The position numbers and the translations under genes were made by a program. Below are positions 12,290-26,774 of a stretch of 64,000 bases of DNA, in pieces (position 1 is the first letter of the stretch; each line of letters starts with the position of its first letter). The DNA comes from Trichoplax sp. H2 (Eukaryota; Placozoa; Uniplacotomia; Trichoplacea). The stretch spans positions 1 through 64,000 of the forward strand of contig NOWV01000270.1 in the NCBI GenBank assembly GCA_003344405.1. The letters run 5' to 3'. A model generated the notes under the pieces. The model did no database searches and was not told the origin of the DNA. It was given only the letters and a program-made list of their open reading frames with translations.

Positions 12290-13800
12290 AGATGTGGTCT
12301 ACATCATGAAAATTGACTAAGAAGAATGTAGCACCATATTTAAAATAAAATTCCTATTTGTATTACTTTTAATGGCAAGGTGGATATTTAGTACATCGTG
12401 AGTCATAATTTTATACATCAAATATAGTCCATGCAATGGTAACCGAAATGCAATGATGTAAAAGGCAATCTAACAAAATTACGATGGAGTTTATACTTAA
12501 GAATTAAAATTTGCAGCGACTTTCTATTCAAATTTTTCTTGATTGCCGACGAGATATTTACTAAATTCTAAGACAGAATTTGCTCATTAAATATAGACTT
12601 AGTCATGATATCTAAGTACAAAAAATGTATAGCATATCATGGCGAAATTATGCTGGAGTTTAGAGCATCATCAGATTCGAATTAACATTAATAGCAAGAT
12701 AGACACTCACTATATTACCAGATTTTATTCATTGAATGAAATCTTTGCGGCGATTATACCATTGAATGGATTATATTAGGGTTCAGAACATTTTTAAACT
12801 TAAATTAGTCCTAGTAGCAAGATAGATATCTATTAGAAATATCATGAGCTAGATTTACTCATTAAACAGAGTCTTTGCAGCGATAATATCATTAAATGGC
12901 AGTCATGGACTGTGGAAAATAGTTTAACAAATTTAGATACGAACTTATTAAAAAGATAACTTAGATTAGGCGGTCAATCATAAGCTTTTCTATATCAATT
13001 AGGCCTAATTTATCGAATGATAATTAAATGGTAGTCATAAATAAATGCGTAAAAAATGAGGTTAGCCGATGATTCAATAACTACAATATTATGATAACCC
13101 CAGCATATACCAACTTAAAAAAGCTTAGTAAATATTCTATGTAATCATGATGTTTCATTAACCGAAATGTAGATATAAAAGTGTTTGCTTGGGGTCAAGA
13201 TTTGCTCTATTTGAGTACACATTAATTTACATGAGCCTAACATTAGTAGAGAAGAAATAGACCGCAGAATCGCACCCAACTGTTATTATAGCTGGATGAG
13301 TCTGAGATTTTTCGCATTTCTTTCGAAACTATGTCAATCTAATCTACATAAATGGATGACAGTTATATTTATGTCCATTTTGTAACCATAATGAAAACAG
13401 CAAGGTCAAAGTCTCATTTTCCATTGAGAGAATGCTAACATTTCATGATCATAGCAGTTAATATGGCCCCAAATTCTGTACACCAACAAATAGTATACAA
13501 AATATTGAATGCATCATACCGTATTGTACATTAAATTGAATTTAACAGGTATGGCCCTTGTAATAATATAGTGAGTAATTATGATAAAAGAGTTTAAAAA
13601 AATTTAGGCTAGATCTAGTCCTAATAGTAATATAGAAGCTTAATCAGTCGCAAGCCAGATTCTAATAACCAAATTGAGTGAGATTCTATTGATAAATAGT
13701 GGAAAACAAGGCTGCTAGATTTGAAATGAACGTGGATATTTAATGAAAAGGATAATTAACAGATCGTAAGCCGGACTATGTTAACTGGATCTAGCTTATG
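12290..13800. repeat. Degenerate satellite-like repeats, ~125-175-bp monomers
   Basis: A diverged unit recurs at about 12372, 12545, 12688, 12812 and 12945, with related pieces near 13622 and 13743. The common order is AATAGCAAGATAGATAT, then ATGAGCCAGATTTTACTCAT, then GTCTTTGCAGCGAT, then ATATCATTAAATGG. Spacing ranges from about 124 to 173 bp. No open frame spans the units, so this reads as an old, decaying tandem array. Confidence 0.55.
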
Positions 13801-16384
13801 CAGCCATTAACAATTATATAAATCAAATTCACAATTTGCTTTAAGTGCACCCTGTTGTAGATAGTGTTAGATATTAACTATAATATATCTTACATGAGCT
13901 ATAAAATAGAGCATTAAGTGTATGATTAGGAGGTTATCTATATAATTATTTTCAATAGGATGACTATATTGTAGTCTTGTAACAATGTATATGATTATAT
14001 TGTAAGGTGAACTGATAATTTACTATAGATAACCATATGTTATAAAGTAAACGATAGCTAGAATAGTTAGTAATTAGATGTATGTCTTCAATGCCACGAC
14101 GCATAAAGGTAGTAGGTATAAGCTGGAATATCTATAAATACCCGGTAATTTTAATAATAAAGCCAGTTACAAATCTTACTCGCGGAATAGAACTCATTGC
14201 GTAAAAATATAACGCATCCTGCGCTACATAATAGTCATCAAGTCTAGTCGATGTAATGGCGTAAACGATTTACAAAGCCATACAAGTGCAACTAGCAATG
14301 TTAGAGAAGATACAATCACGGAACACTGCTATTAATTCGCCTAGCTTTAGTTCTTTCCCATCAATCTCCAGGGTATATTAATATCATTTCACTCTAAATC
14401 AATTAGGTTTATTATGCTTCATGCTGTTATTTATTATACTATTAAAATAATAAGTTCAAAGTTCTACTTCCTATCTAAGGATGCACTCATTTTTAATAAT
14501 TATAGCGCTAATGCTGTTTTCTCTAATTGTGCAAAGATGACATCAAAATAAGTTGGATTTAGTTATTGTAAAACTATAAAATAATGTGGACTTTTTCGTT
14601 CTAAAACGAATCTCCTAAGATCTTTTATCTATATGCTTATACTTATAGTTAAATGATTGCAGACTACGATTTTCTCTTTCTTATCATTTATTCCAATCAT
14701 GAAATGATTACACTACCATATACTATCAGTGTTAAAAAACAGCGTAATCGAATATAAATTACAAACATAGAAAAACAGAATTACTAATTGATAACATGTA
14801 TTCACTTGTAAACATATTTTTCTCAATAGTTTGAATGACTACCGGCAGGGGATGCCTAAGGAGTATTTAGGGTCATCGTTCCGGCTAAATTTCTATAAAA
14901 ATAAACTTTCCTCTCTATTATTTTTTAAATCGGGATATTTCTAAAGGGAATAATTTTAAATATTTTTTCAATATTAACGATTATCAGCAAGCTATGATGG
15001 TGAAAATTTACTGATCTTGTTTATAATAGACTAAATTATAAAAATAAGAAATGAAGAGTAAAATAATGATTTCATTGACGAAAATTGTTGATGAGACGGT
15101 AAGAGAAATATTATAATATATTGACTATTATACTCATGTTTTACATCTTTACTCTAAACTTGTTTCTATAATTGTTATTTTTCGGCCTGTATACCAGTTA
15201 CATCATTACTGGCAAGAGACTAATTACATATGTTTAATTAATTATGCGTAATATTGATCACCAGACCACAAGAGATGTATTAATATATTGAATTTTTGCA
15301 CATTGAACATAAAATACTGTTTATTTTTCGATTCTACTATACTTGGCAAGGATCTTATAAATTTCTACCTCACAAGTTCCAACTGTTAGAGGAGTCTGAA
15401 CTTTATTCCACATAATTTTATGCTTTTCAATGCACTAATATATACTGTTCATACATGCTTTAAGTGATGAAATAGATTAAAAATTTTCAATCGCGGCAAA
15501 TCAGAGATTTATTAATAGATGTAGGCTTTATTTAATTATAAGGGATAATATTCAATAGACGCTTTGAATACATACATGATGGAACTAACTAAGTAAGGAT
15601 CGTATAAAGCTTCAAACAGGCATTTTATTTACCACCTCTATAATTTGAAAACTAGGAAACGATAGCACTAACCTTATAATAGCGTTATTTTTAATATAAT
15701 TGATTACATTGTTATAACATTTCATTACTAATACTGTCTCCGAGGCTTTTAATGACAGCTTTCTTGGTTACATGTAATGCTGATTCATTTTAGCCCTGCT
15801 GGGAACATTTTATGGTTAAAACAACAATATCAGAAAAAACTGAATTATTATTAGCAGGCTTAAGAAGTGATATGTTACCGTAATATATGTTCTGAAGGAT
15901 ATGAAATACAGATCTTATCGATTACATAAGAATATAATTGATCTCACCTAGCAAATAATATCATAAAATATTTAGGCGTTGATAGTAAAATTTCTATTTA
16001 AAGTCAATGCGCCGTTGAATTTTAAAATATTGCTCAAAGGATGAGAGATTAATAAATCATTTAATCATATGTAAACATGTACTTTACTGGTGATTTTATA
16101 GATGAAACTAGATTAGTGAAAGATGGTATAAAGCAATTTACTACTCGTCCAACGTGATCAAGTAGACAGAATAAAAATTGACATAATGTAAAAGTACACC
16201 TTCATATCGTGCTATACTAAACTTCCGAAACTCTGAAATACTAGATGTACATTTAAGGCCTAATCTACCTAACTTAAACTTAATATTTTAAATTGTCAGT
16301 CATGCTTCATTAATGCGCAATCGACGTGGAATTTATGATTATCAATATCATTTGCAACTGTTGTCTCATTATTATGGCAACAAA
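13801..16384. other. Gene-poor AT-rich spacer
   Basis: I see no supported gene, RNA gene or clear repeat. It is the 3' flank of the TPR/death-domain gene that ends at 16385. Confidence 0.5.
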
Positions 16385-19208
16385 TTAGAGTAAAACGCAT
16401 ACAGTAGAGCGATAATTTTTACCGCGACCTGGATTACCAATTTTGATAGCAATGTCATCTCTTGCTATTTGCCTAAGAGCTCGTTGTAATTGATAATGAC
16501 TAACATCTGGGTAATTTTTTTTATACCAAATATTAAGAAAGTCCATGGTTTGATGAAATGCTTGATTAGGGTTTTCATTTTTGATCTTATCAATATCGAT
16601 GTTACTGTCTAACTTGACCGCCAATTTTGTCCAATCAGTACCAATAGAACTTGCAATGGGATCAAAGTAGTCCCTGACCTCTGTAGTATTAATAATCAGA
16701 TCAAATTTTAAATTTTAAAACTAGTTTTATTGTTGCTTAATACCTGGTTCTTATAATAGAATAGTAAAACATGAAATCTACATCGATTTTGTGTTAAGAT
16801 GCCAAGGATTATCGAATGGTACAGAACGAATAGGTTATGATGTTATCTATAATAAATCCTTGCTATAGTTAGCACCTATAATTGCCTTATATACCGGTTG
16901 TAGTCATTTGCAATAATGTAATTATATTGAATTAATCTCAGTATTAATACGCTATAGGATTAGCGATTATCCTCGGGATTTGCTGTAGCAACTGCTAGTG
17001 TACATAAACATTATATAAGAATTATAGGTAATTATTTAGCATAACTAATTAGGTACGAATTCACTAATTAATGGTAATTACTAATTTGCTGCTGTTATCG
17101 GTTGTATTCAATTTTATTCGAATTCTGACCTTTCACTTTTACGACTCAAAGGATCTGAAACTAGCAAATTAAAATACTTTACTGCATGACATGAGTGAAC
17201 TTGTAAACTTGTTTATTATTAAATAAAACATATATACGCTATGGTATTCACTCTATCTTGCATGAATACTAGAAATTATATTATCTTGTTTTAAAGATTA
17301 TAGTGTAAAAATTATCAAAACAATTCCCCAAAAATGTGTAGCCTGGCAGTTTTTAATTAATATGCTATGTTTACGATTTTCGCTTATTATTTCTAAATTC
17401 AATAGGATTTCTGTTTTTCTTATTTTTTTTGGAGGTTGGTTGTTAGCCTAACGCAGCACAGTCAGGTGAATAATTACTATAGTGTGCTTGCTAGTATTAA
17501 GATTAAATGAAGAAGTTGTCATTCTTTTATGGAAAAATTCAAACAATTTCTATCCGATTAACCTCTCATCCTATCGGTAATTCGATAATTGAACTTTATC
17601 AGAATAATTGCAGTGGGTAAAAAATGATGGACGTCTTTAAGAACAACATCGAATACCTTAAAAATATCAATTTTGCTATGCGTCTTATTTGCTCTAAGTT
17701 TATCTACTTATTCTCTACCATATAATACGTGCATATCTAAACTAGTAAAGACAGAAAAAGCTAAAAATCATCCGAAAGAAAACCTGGTAATTTAAAGTTG
17801 TACTTATTCGTGTATCTTTCACTATTGGAATTTAAACAATCCGACTTATAATATAGACTAAATTTAAAGGTAGCGATATTTCGAACAGTCAAACTAGGCA
17901 ATTGATGAAAATCTACGCTAAGATGGAGAATGGTAGCAGTTTACTAATTACTAAAACAAGATTAAAAATGTTTTACTGTTGCGCATCTTTACCTCGAATT
18001 GGAGCAGGATGATACCGAAATTGTTGATTGGCATCAATGTCTTTTTTAAAATGACGTCGGATATTTTTGGATTTATTTCGTACAGCATCAACATCGGTAT
18101 ATCGACGAAGTCGGAGATAAGATTTCTCTAAATTATCATACAGGGTAGCTATTTGAGGATGATTTGAACCCAAAATAGCGGATATTATAGTAATGGCTTT
18201 TTGGTCCATAATAGAGGCTTTTTCGAATTGATTTTTATAATAATAGATATTTGCTATGTTTTGATACAAGGTAGCAACATCAGTATGGCTCTCTCCAAAT
18301 ATATCTAATCTAATTTTAAGCGATTTCTCATACATCGAAAGCGCCTCATCAAACATCCCTCGAAGACGATAGACTATACCCATGTTATAATACGAATCGG
18401 CGACGCGAGGATGATGATCGCCAAGGATTTGGGTTAAAATTTGCAGTGATTTTTCATACAGCGATAGAGCATTGTCATGCTTTGTTTGGCTTGCACAGAT
18501 TCTTGCCATATTATTATAGATAGCAGCCACATCAGGATGATTATTGCCGAATGCTTCCAATTTAAGACGAAGTGATTTTTCGTATAAGGAAAAAGCTTCA
18601 TCAAATTTATGCTGTTTATGATAAATGCTTCCTATATTACTATATGACATAGCAACATCCGGATGGTTATCGCCTAATACATTTAGCCTAATTTTAAGCG
18701 CTTTTTCGAACTTGCAGAGAGCATCATCAAATTTGCTCCAGTGAGCAAAGATGTTTCCGATTTTAGTATAGGAATTGGCCACATGGAGATTGTCGTCTTC
18801 CGAGTCCTGTAATTTTATTTCAAGGGATTTCGTATAATCACATAATGCTCCATTTTCATTATGGTTTGATTTCTTGATATCGCCTTGAATGTCTAAATAT
18901 TGAGCTATTCGCACTTGATCTTGTATTTTAACGGCTAATTCTTGCATTTTTTGGCTAAATTCATCAGCTTTCACCAGCTCGCATTGCCTCAAGTAGATAT
19001 TGGAAATGTGGAGGTAAATCTCGCATTGTAACTGTTGAAGGTCTTTACCTGGTTTAGACACAGTTTGAATTTGATCGAGAGTTTTAATATAGCAAGACAG
19101 AGCTTGTTGATGATTGTAGCTGTTATAATATTTTTGGCCCTTTTGGTATAAAGATTGGATTGCCTTAATGACGGTACAACTTACGGATTGATTTACTGTT
19201 TCATCCAT
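16385..19208 (-). CDS. TPR repeat protein with C-terminal death domain, two exons
   Basis: Exon 1 (19208-17993, ATG start) encodes about six to seven KLC-like TPRs with a 42-residue period, for example VAMSYSNIGSIYHKQHKFDE. Its frame would stop at 17973, but a donor at CGAG|GTAAAG gives a phase-1 end. The next recognisable exon (16680-16385, acceptor ACTACAG) begins with AG and fits that phase, giving Glu-Val-Arg-Asp at the joint and 503 residues in all. Exon 2 encodes a death domain: DWTKLAVKL, then DIDKIKNENPNQAF, then FLNIWYKK and LQRALRQIARDDIAIKI, matching the six-helix pattern with its conserved W-LA-LG-like start and helix-6 R-IGR-DIA end. Death domains make homotypic contacts in apoptosis and innate signalling. 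The intron (16681-17992, 1.3 kb) is long, and other exons could hide in it. The TPR and death-domain exons are each certain; their union is likely but inferred. Confidence 0.8.
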
Positions 19209-22200
19209 CTAGAAAGAGAAGATTGCTTACATCAAGCTTGTGTCGAACATAAATGTTGCATACTGAAATAATACGCATATTATGAAAGATTATTTATTAT
19301 GACTCCATGCGTGCTATATTATGGTGCTCTAGTGGGTTTAAATTTATGTCTTACTGCATTCTTGATTAAGATTGAGCTAATATTTATCCAGTGCTAGGTT
19401 CGATTTCTACACTATACGGTAAAGGTCACTTGAAGGAGTAGTTGGTTATATCATTGAAATGCTTGTTAATTTTTACATAGTTTATGATTCAATAGGTGTA
19501 TTAAGGTGAAAGTAGTTTGTCTTATGATACTGTATTAATTTTAGGGAAACTATTGAACCTATCCGATTATGAATTCTTAATTTGCAAAGATTAATAAATA
19601 GTTTAGCTGTATTTCTAAACCTTTGAAGTACTTTGACCCTATATCAGACTTAAATTCATCTTACATACCTCCCTAACCCTAACTCTTGCTTCGCTTACCG
19701 TAAATTTATGACCAACTTTAATAATCTAATCAGCTTTGAACTATATCTCAAGATTGCTTAAGAGTAGTTCCTTGTAACATTAGCGAGATTAAATAACTTA
19801 AATAGCTGTTGACATTAATATAGTAGATCCTATATAAGAAGAGATATCTCATTTATTGTGATGATTAAAATAGTGTTGTCGACTAAAAGTATATAAACAA
19901 TGTAATTAGTTGTTATCTATGCTGTATTTGGAAAGATAGACGATTATATAGGAACCATGGTGTTAGTAGAAGCTCCTATTGTATCAATTAGGAAGCTATA
20001 GTAACTTATAAGAGGACAGATGATGATTGCCAGCTGTGCATAAAGCGAGGTCTTTCTGTTAATAGTAAGTTCTTATCCTCCGTTAACATTAGACTTCCAG
20101 TAAATTGTTAAATAGCTATTATTATCCACCGATGTCTTCTTTGGATTTGAATTTTATTATATTCCTATACTGTTGTATCCTAACAGGAATGTTGGAATTA
20201 TAGTTTCCCATTTGGTATAAAATAATATTACGTGTGTATAGTACCGCTATTACAGTAATTTTGGATTAAATTAATAATTAGTCAATTTATTTTCAACATT
20301 TACGCGCAATTCCAAAATTGTTTAGTAATATTGGAACTCCAGAAAGTTTTGATGGTTCATTATACTATTTCATTAGTATATTGTAGAATAGTTTATATGG
20401 ATACACCTACCACTGACATTTTACCAATTTTGGGTGATTTATTTATCAATCAGGTCGGTTTTAGGTTTCTACAGTAAGATCGATTGCTCGTATTTGCATT
20501 CCTAACAATTTTGAGGCGCAGTATGATTTTGGCTTTGCAAAAAGTAATTTATTACATGTGCCACTGATACTTGATTGCTTCTTATTACGAATCTACTTTG
20601 AGCTTAAGGTAGTCTCATCCTACTTTTATTTTATTAAGTTCAGAGAATTTATTAATCTCATGAGTCATCGCTTTATATAGCGTTAATGAATCTTAAATAA
20701 GAAGAACAGTAATGTTCACTGTCCCTGCTTCGTTATTTAGGGTATTTAATTAATTAAATTAATTTCAATATTCATATTGAAAAGACTACTTGGTTGTACT
20801 AGTATCCTTGTCATCCTTTTCGTACCATACCCTGTAACTATTTACTGTATATTGCCATAATTTCGATACATATAGCCACTATCGCTATTGTATTGATTTT
20901 TGATAGTTCGCTAATCAAGTCATTTAAGTATCTATCTCGAACAGTTCGCTTAATAATTATAGTATTTCTAACAGTTTGAGAAGCTCTATAACTACTGTTC
21001 TGACAAAGTAAATGGTAGTTTAGCTATATAATCGTACTTTTATTAATTTAGAGAATTTTAAATTCAATTAGCTTTATTCGTAAAGATTAATACACTATAG
21101 TGATAATTTTGTTATACTTTATTCTAGACTTTAAGTTTTCTTATTCTACCTCTCTTTCATTGAATTCTGGCACCGGCAATGATCAATCTGATGAATTTCC
21201 GTTTTGAGTTGCCAAGGCTACTTAAAATATTTAAGTAATATCCTTAATAACTTTTCTAGATACCGTATAATTTCACATATGCGCAAAAGAATATAGGAAA
21301 TATTACATATTTCCGCTGAGTCATTAATTTAGAATAATTAGAGTATTAATCAGGACAGTTGCAATTTTAAAGACTGCCGAACTGTTACTGTATTTATCTC
21401 GCTGAATTTAGATTTATCGACGAATTTTTTAAAGATTTTGACTTGGCGTTGGCTCAAGATTATACTGTATAATCTATGTATTACTGCTGCTTCGCTGATT
21501 TAGGGTCATTATTGATAAAATTTGCTTTAATTCTTATATTGTATTTGAACAGGTATCAAGAAGCGAAACTATTTAGTAGGATAGTCTCCTTGTCTATTGT
21601 TTATAGTGCTGATTAAAATATTACGCTATCGTCAAGCGATATTCATACAAATTTAAAACGATGAAATGTCAAATTCTGATGAAAATAAAATAAAATAAAG
21701 GATTTAAAGCTAAAACTGAAGCTAGCTGAACCTAAATTTCTTATTCAGTTTAAATTATACTAGATCAATTATCATTTAAGTACTATTCATAGGATTAATA
21801 TCAATTAATAATAAAGTATATAAAATGGAATTATAGCTACAATTTGCAGTTTTACTAGTATTATTGAAACTTACATCCAGTCATGCGTATAATTTTAGCT
21901 GGCGCTGATCACCATTAAACACTACTTCAAATTGGATATGAAATTAATAAAATATTTAGGTTCGGATGAAATAAAAATTTTAACAGCAATTTGACCCACA
22001 TTCAGCTAATAGTTAATTGTTTATTCCGGGAATATGAGTAATTCTGTCAAAGATTACTTCTTCAAATTTGAAAATTTATGTCGCTTTCCAGAGTATTTAA
22101 AATTAGCTGAAATGGGAATTACTTGGTTAAATGTTAGAAATCAGATCTGACGAAAAATGGCTTATACTCCTAGAATTCTGGAAGAGTAGACACTAGATTA

Positions 22201-24683
22201 ATGTAAAAGTTATCATTGCCTTGCAAAATTAAATACTGCTAGCGGATACTATTAGGATAAAGTCGTAAATCCGGAAAATCTATGACATTTTAACTCAGAG
22301 TATATCACGTTTGGGGTGTTATCACAATCATTAATAATTCAACAGAGTAGGAGTCATTCTTTTACAATTTTAAGTTTATATACCCTAAGCTTGTGAGTGT
22401 TCAAACCCAATATAGTTACTTCTTATCATAACGATGGCTAGGATTAAGATACTTTTTATTAATCATCAGGATATGATTAGAAATGATTTATATGAAGGAT
22501 GAAATAAATCAAACTATAAAAAAATAACAGAATAAACACTGCTTAAAGTAGATTAAGATTTGTTTAGAAATTATTTTGATGTATAGTGTACAGAATAAGC
22601 TATACTTTTTGATTACGTTGTCTGTGAAGTTTTAAACTGAGATTTACAGTATTAGTACTTGAATGTATGCCTATTAGATAGAAGGTAAAGTCAAAACAAG
22701 AAGTATACTTAACATCAAGACTTATTAGTGATATTTTACAGTAGTTGTGTATGCATATATGACGGAAATAAAAGATAGAAGAAGTAAAATTAATTAAATG
22801 ATCTTGTTTACACTTAATTATACTTACTTCAAGGTTAGTCATAAGGGTACAGATTATGGAATGAGCTATAAAATCTAGCTATACTTTATGTGAAATTCTA
22901 ATGGTGGAGGTTTAACGATAATAAATAAGATCAACGACTGTAATGATACTGCTATAAATAGATTATGCTGATTTCGAGATTATTCGCAATAGTGCAGAAA
23001 ATAATATGAGTTGATGATTTCTGTCATATTTTTAGTGAAATATTTTTAGAAGAGATTTTACAGTACTAGTGGTTGCATATGGGACCGATATAAAAGGGTA
23101 ACGTAAATCAAAATAAAGAAAAAGTTGTATTTTCGCGTATGTGAAGAACATTTTATGACTGCTCAAAGTATAGACTGAGCCATAATAGTAAGCGTAGCTG
23201 TGGTTTATACAAAATCTCGACCAAGTTTTTATAGTATTTTATGCTGATACGAAATAGTAAAAAAAGTCGAAATAAAAAATGTGTATGTTTAAACTTAGAC
23301 TTTTGCATATTGATACAGCATATAAAATATACCATAGATTGAGTCTGCTTTCTACGAAATTTGGGCAAAGATTCTAAAGTATTATCATTTTCATAAATAT
23401 AATGAACTGATAAAATTAGGTAGAAAATATTACGGCTTAAGCGATGTCAATTATAAGAAGATTTTTAATGAATTTATAGTCAATTTTGTATTGTAGCTAA
23501 ATGCTTTCGTGAAGAGAGTTGAAAAAATTTGGTTGCAGACTATTTCTAAATTTAAAGAGTTTAAAATTACTCCAAAATCATTCCTAATATCATTTAGTGA
23601 TATTAGTAACACACCTGATTATAAACCTGTTTTGGTTTGTAATTTCTTTTAGAAAAAGATCTCCATCGCAGACTGTTTTCTATATAGTCAACTGCTATAT
23701 AGATTCCTGCTTATGATATTCCGATTCAAAATAACGAAGTTTTCCTTTTAATAGCCGCAGCAATATTGATTAGCCCAAATTCCCTAATGGATAAATCGAT
23801 ATAGATAAATTGGCTTGGAATTAGAGTGTGAAAAATGAAGCGATTTTCTCTTTTAATCGTTTTTTTACAACTATCATTGAATGTTGAAAACGTGTAATAA
23901 TTGCTAAAATGTCATTTATACCGTTAATTAATGTGAAAGTTGCGTAACTGCATGTATGGATTATTAATTACTTCATATATTGTCGAGGTTCAATTATCTA
24001 ATGCAGGTATTGTGTCTTTTTGTACTTTAGAATATAAATTATAAAATAACTGTACCAAAGAGTTGTTCTAAATCCGTCGACTATTGAATAGACTCAAGAA
24101 ATTAATGCTATTAATGCATTGATCATGTAGAGTCTTTAAAATGCTTTATTCTTTCATTTAGAAGCCTATTTGATCTATTTCTAAGGCTAGTATTGATTAA
24201 AATACATTAATTTAAAAATACTGTTAGCAAGAAAGCATTGTTATTTAAATAATAATTGACTTCGAATAATTACTTATAAAATGCCCTTTTGAAGACATTA
24301 CTTTCACAATCTGCTATATTAAGCATTGAATTATTCATGATTTATGATGATGATGGTCGTTGTTATATCCACTTAAAATGACGGTAGTATTCGCTCTTAT
24401 ACTAATATTATAAATATTAGTATTAATGTACCATAAATAATACTAATCTATGTAGGCATGCATACATACTAATATAATACTAGCTAACTAACTAGTTGAA
24501 GGGAAACTTTTTTGGAGTGGTCTGTCCTGATAGTGCAATGACAAATAGTACACTGACAATAAGCTGAGCAAAATGTCTCTCGATCACCGTACTCAATATT
24601 CAACAAAGTTATACCGACACAGATGATGATTTTTTGCGTTGTTATCTTGTGAAACAGCCTAGACTCTTGTTCGATATGCTATC
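19209..24683. other. Gene-poor AT-rich spacer with diverged repeats
   Basis: No gene was recognised on either strand. Weak repetition is visible: a phrase like GAGATTTTACAGTA followed by TGCATATG recurs near 22638, 22731 and 23051, and phrases like GCTTCGCTGATTTAGGG recur near 20728 and 21485. The open frames (22600-22842, 23153-23368) are biased translations of AT-rich DNA without family resemblance. Confidence 0.5.
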
Positions 24684-26740
24684 TCACGTTACGAACATTT
24701 CTATATGTTTAACGGCTGTGGTAGATAGTAGTAATCCATGAATGTTATTCCTCGTCAATGTTATAGATGTGTTCTGACAGCTTCCGGGTGATAGAAACTG
24801 GTAGCTGATCAATATATATGTATGACAATATGCACGTGGCTCATATCGAATATAAAGCCGATCCGATACCAGATATTCTTCAAAATTAAACTGCATATCG
24901 TATGATGAAAGTATTGAAGAAATATAATACTCGCGTTCTGCTCGGCTTTCTTTGCTTACATATTTCTCGTATATTACATGATAATCTATCATTAAATTGA
25001 TCATTATTTCTTTCATATTGCTATTCAAATGAAATTGATGAAGTATACAATTAATTAAGTTTCTTGATATTATTTCTTGACCGAGTGGCTTTTTCATATT
25101 TGAATCGTATATTACAACTATCAGCTGGACAGTTTTTTAATAATATTACATTTCATAATAAGCTTACTAGCCAAGTAACATCAGTTATAACGATTGATTG
25201 ATTAATTAGCGCTTGATAAAATAATAAAGTATTCTAACATAGATATTAGATCATCGTCACTTTCGTATAATGCATATTGTTCAGCTAATTGTTTTATTTC
25301 TTGTATTGTCATCATTTTATTAAGTTTATTAGTTCTGTCTTGGGTAATTAGTGATGTTGTTGAAGACCTTACTTGACTAGCAGGTATATGCAATATTGCA
25401 GCCATCATACAGCCATCGAATAGGAATACAACCTTACAAATGCGATTTTGATTCAATAAATTATTCAATAATGCGATTTAGATGATAACAACACAGTTTA
25501 CGTTGAGTATTTGTAGAAATAGTGTTATCTTCTCCATTGTAATTAAAATTAATTGTAGAAGAATAAATATTATTCTTATAGGAAGGTATTTGAGCTATTC
25601 TTCTTCTAATTCACAAAATCGACTGTTTCGTTCCTCTTCACTTTCGATACAATCTGCATGAGTACCGACTAAAATGAAGATAGCTGATCGATATTTTACT
25701 GGATCGTCCTTGATAGTTATCAGGATCTTGGGTCAGTATTACTACGAGTAATAGCAGTGAACCATTCTTGTATAGACTGTGAGTATGTCATCTTCCTTAT
25801 TGAGTCATTTTTGTATTAAAAGCTTGATTAATATTTTGAATTATAACAAATAGAAGAATATATATACAGTTATTACCAGACGTGAATAAAGTAGCAGGAT
25901 AGATGGGATAACCGCGGAAATCTACTATTTTAGCATACCGAATATGTTGTATATAAAAGATTGTTCAATTTTTACTAAGCAAATATTTTGATAGTTGATG
26001 ACTTCCCGATAAGTGGAGGACCAATGAATCTAACTTGTGTTAAATTATTATGCGTAAGTTGTTTCTGTTCGATTTTAAATGTCTGAATGCAGTAGTTTTC
26101 AATCAATAACGCAAAGAACGTTGTAATTTTGAATGATAATGACGATAATTGATTAAAGGAATAAAAGACTATTTTAAACTGATTAAAGTCTGAAATTAAA
26201 ATAAGTCGGAGTTGGGGATTTTCAATTTACCTTTTTAATCATGTTGTAAAATCAGGTGTTTTACTTGTAGAAAAATAAGTAATAGAATAACATATTATGA
26301 TTTTGAATTACTGATCGATTTATACTAGAAAAAGTAGGGTACTGTACTCATAAATTATGAGTTACAATGTATTAAATCTTTATTATGGACAGCTAACTAA
26401 TTTATCTTACTCGTCGCTAATGGATGGCGCACATTCTATGTTTGATTACTTTAACGATTGCGTTGAATTGAGAGCCTTGTGTAATAAAGATTAACACAGT
26501 CTATAGTACTGTACATAATATGCAAACTGGTATAATACAGACGTAGAAAATACCTGAGATGGATCAATCGCATCTCAAATAATTTGAGGCGCAATCTTTG
26601 GTGCAATCAATTGCTTCCAAGCCTTTTCTATAGTTTAATTAGTGTCGATAAGTCTATCATATCGTAAACCACTAATCTTGAAATTTGAAGGAATATATAA
26701 TAGATTGCTTTTGAACGAGAAGATATACAAATTAAATTAG
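24684..26740 (-). pseudogene. Relic of a ROCO (Roc-COR) GTPase gene
   Basis: Read 5' to 3' on the minus strand, pieces of a ROCO protein appear in order but in different frames. An exon entered by TTTCAG near 26188 carries a P-loop, FIGPPLIGKSS (near 26020), and runs into a stop. A shifted frame then gives the Roc switch-like IVDFRGYPIYPATLF and NCIYILLF (near 25920-25830). Another frame has SIQEWFTAITRSNTDP, and another has the Roc G4 signature ILVGTHADC (near 25640). The COR domain follows: TIQEIKQLAEQYALYESDDD (25202-25468 frame), then MINLMIDYHVIYEKYV and DRLYIRYEPRAYC (24684-25097 frame). At least three frame breaks and several stops fall inside conserved blocks and no GT-AG set repairs them all, so I call it decayed. 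A damaged exon at about 26740-26545 with two in-frame stops may belong to the same gene. Sequencing error or extra introns cannot be fully excluded. Confidence 0.75.
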
Positions 26741-26774
26741 TATTATAGTATACCCTGTACTGCTAGTGATTGAT

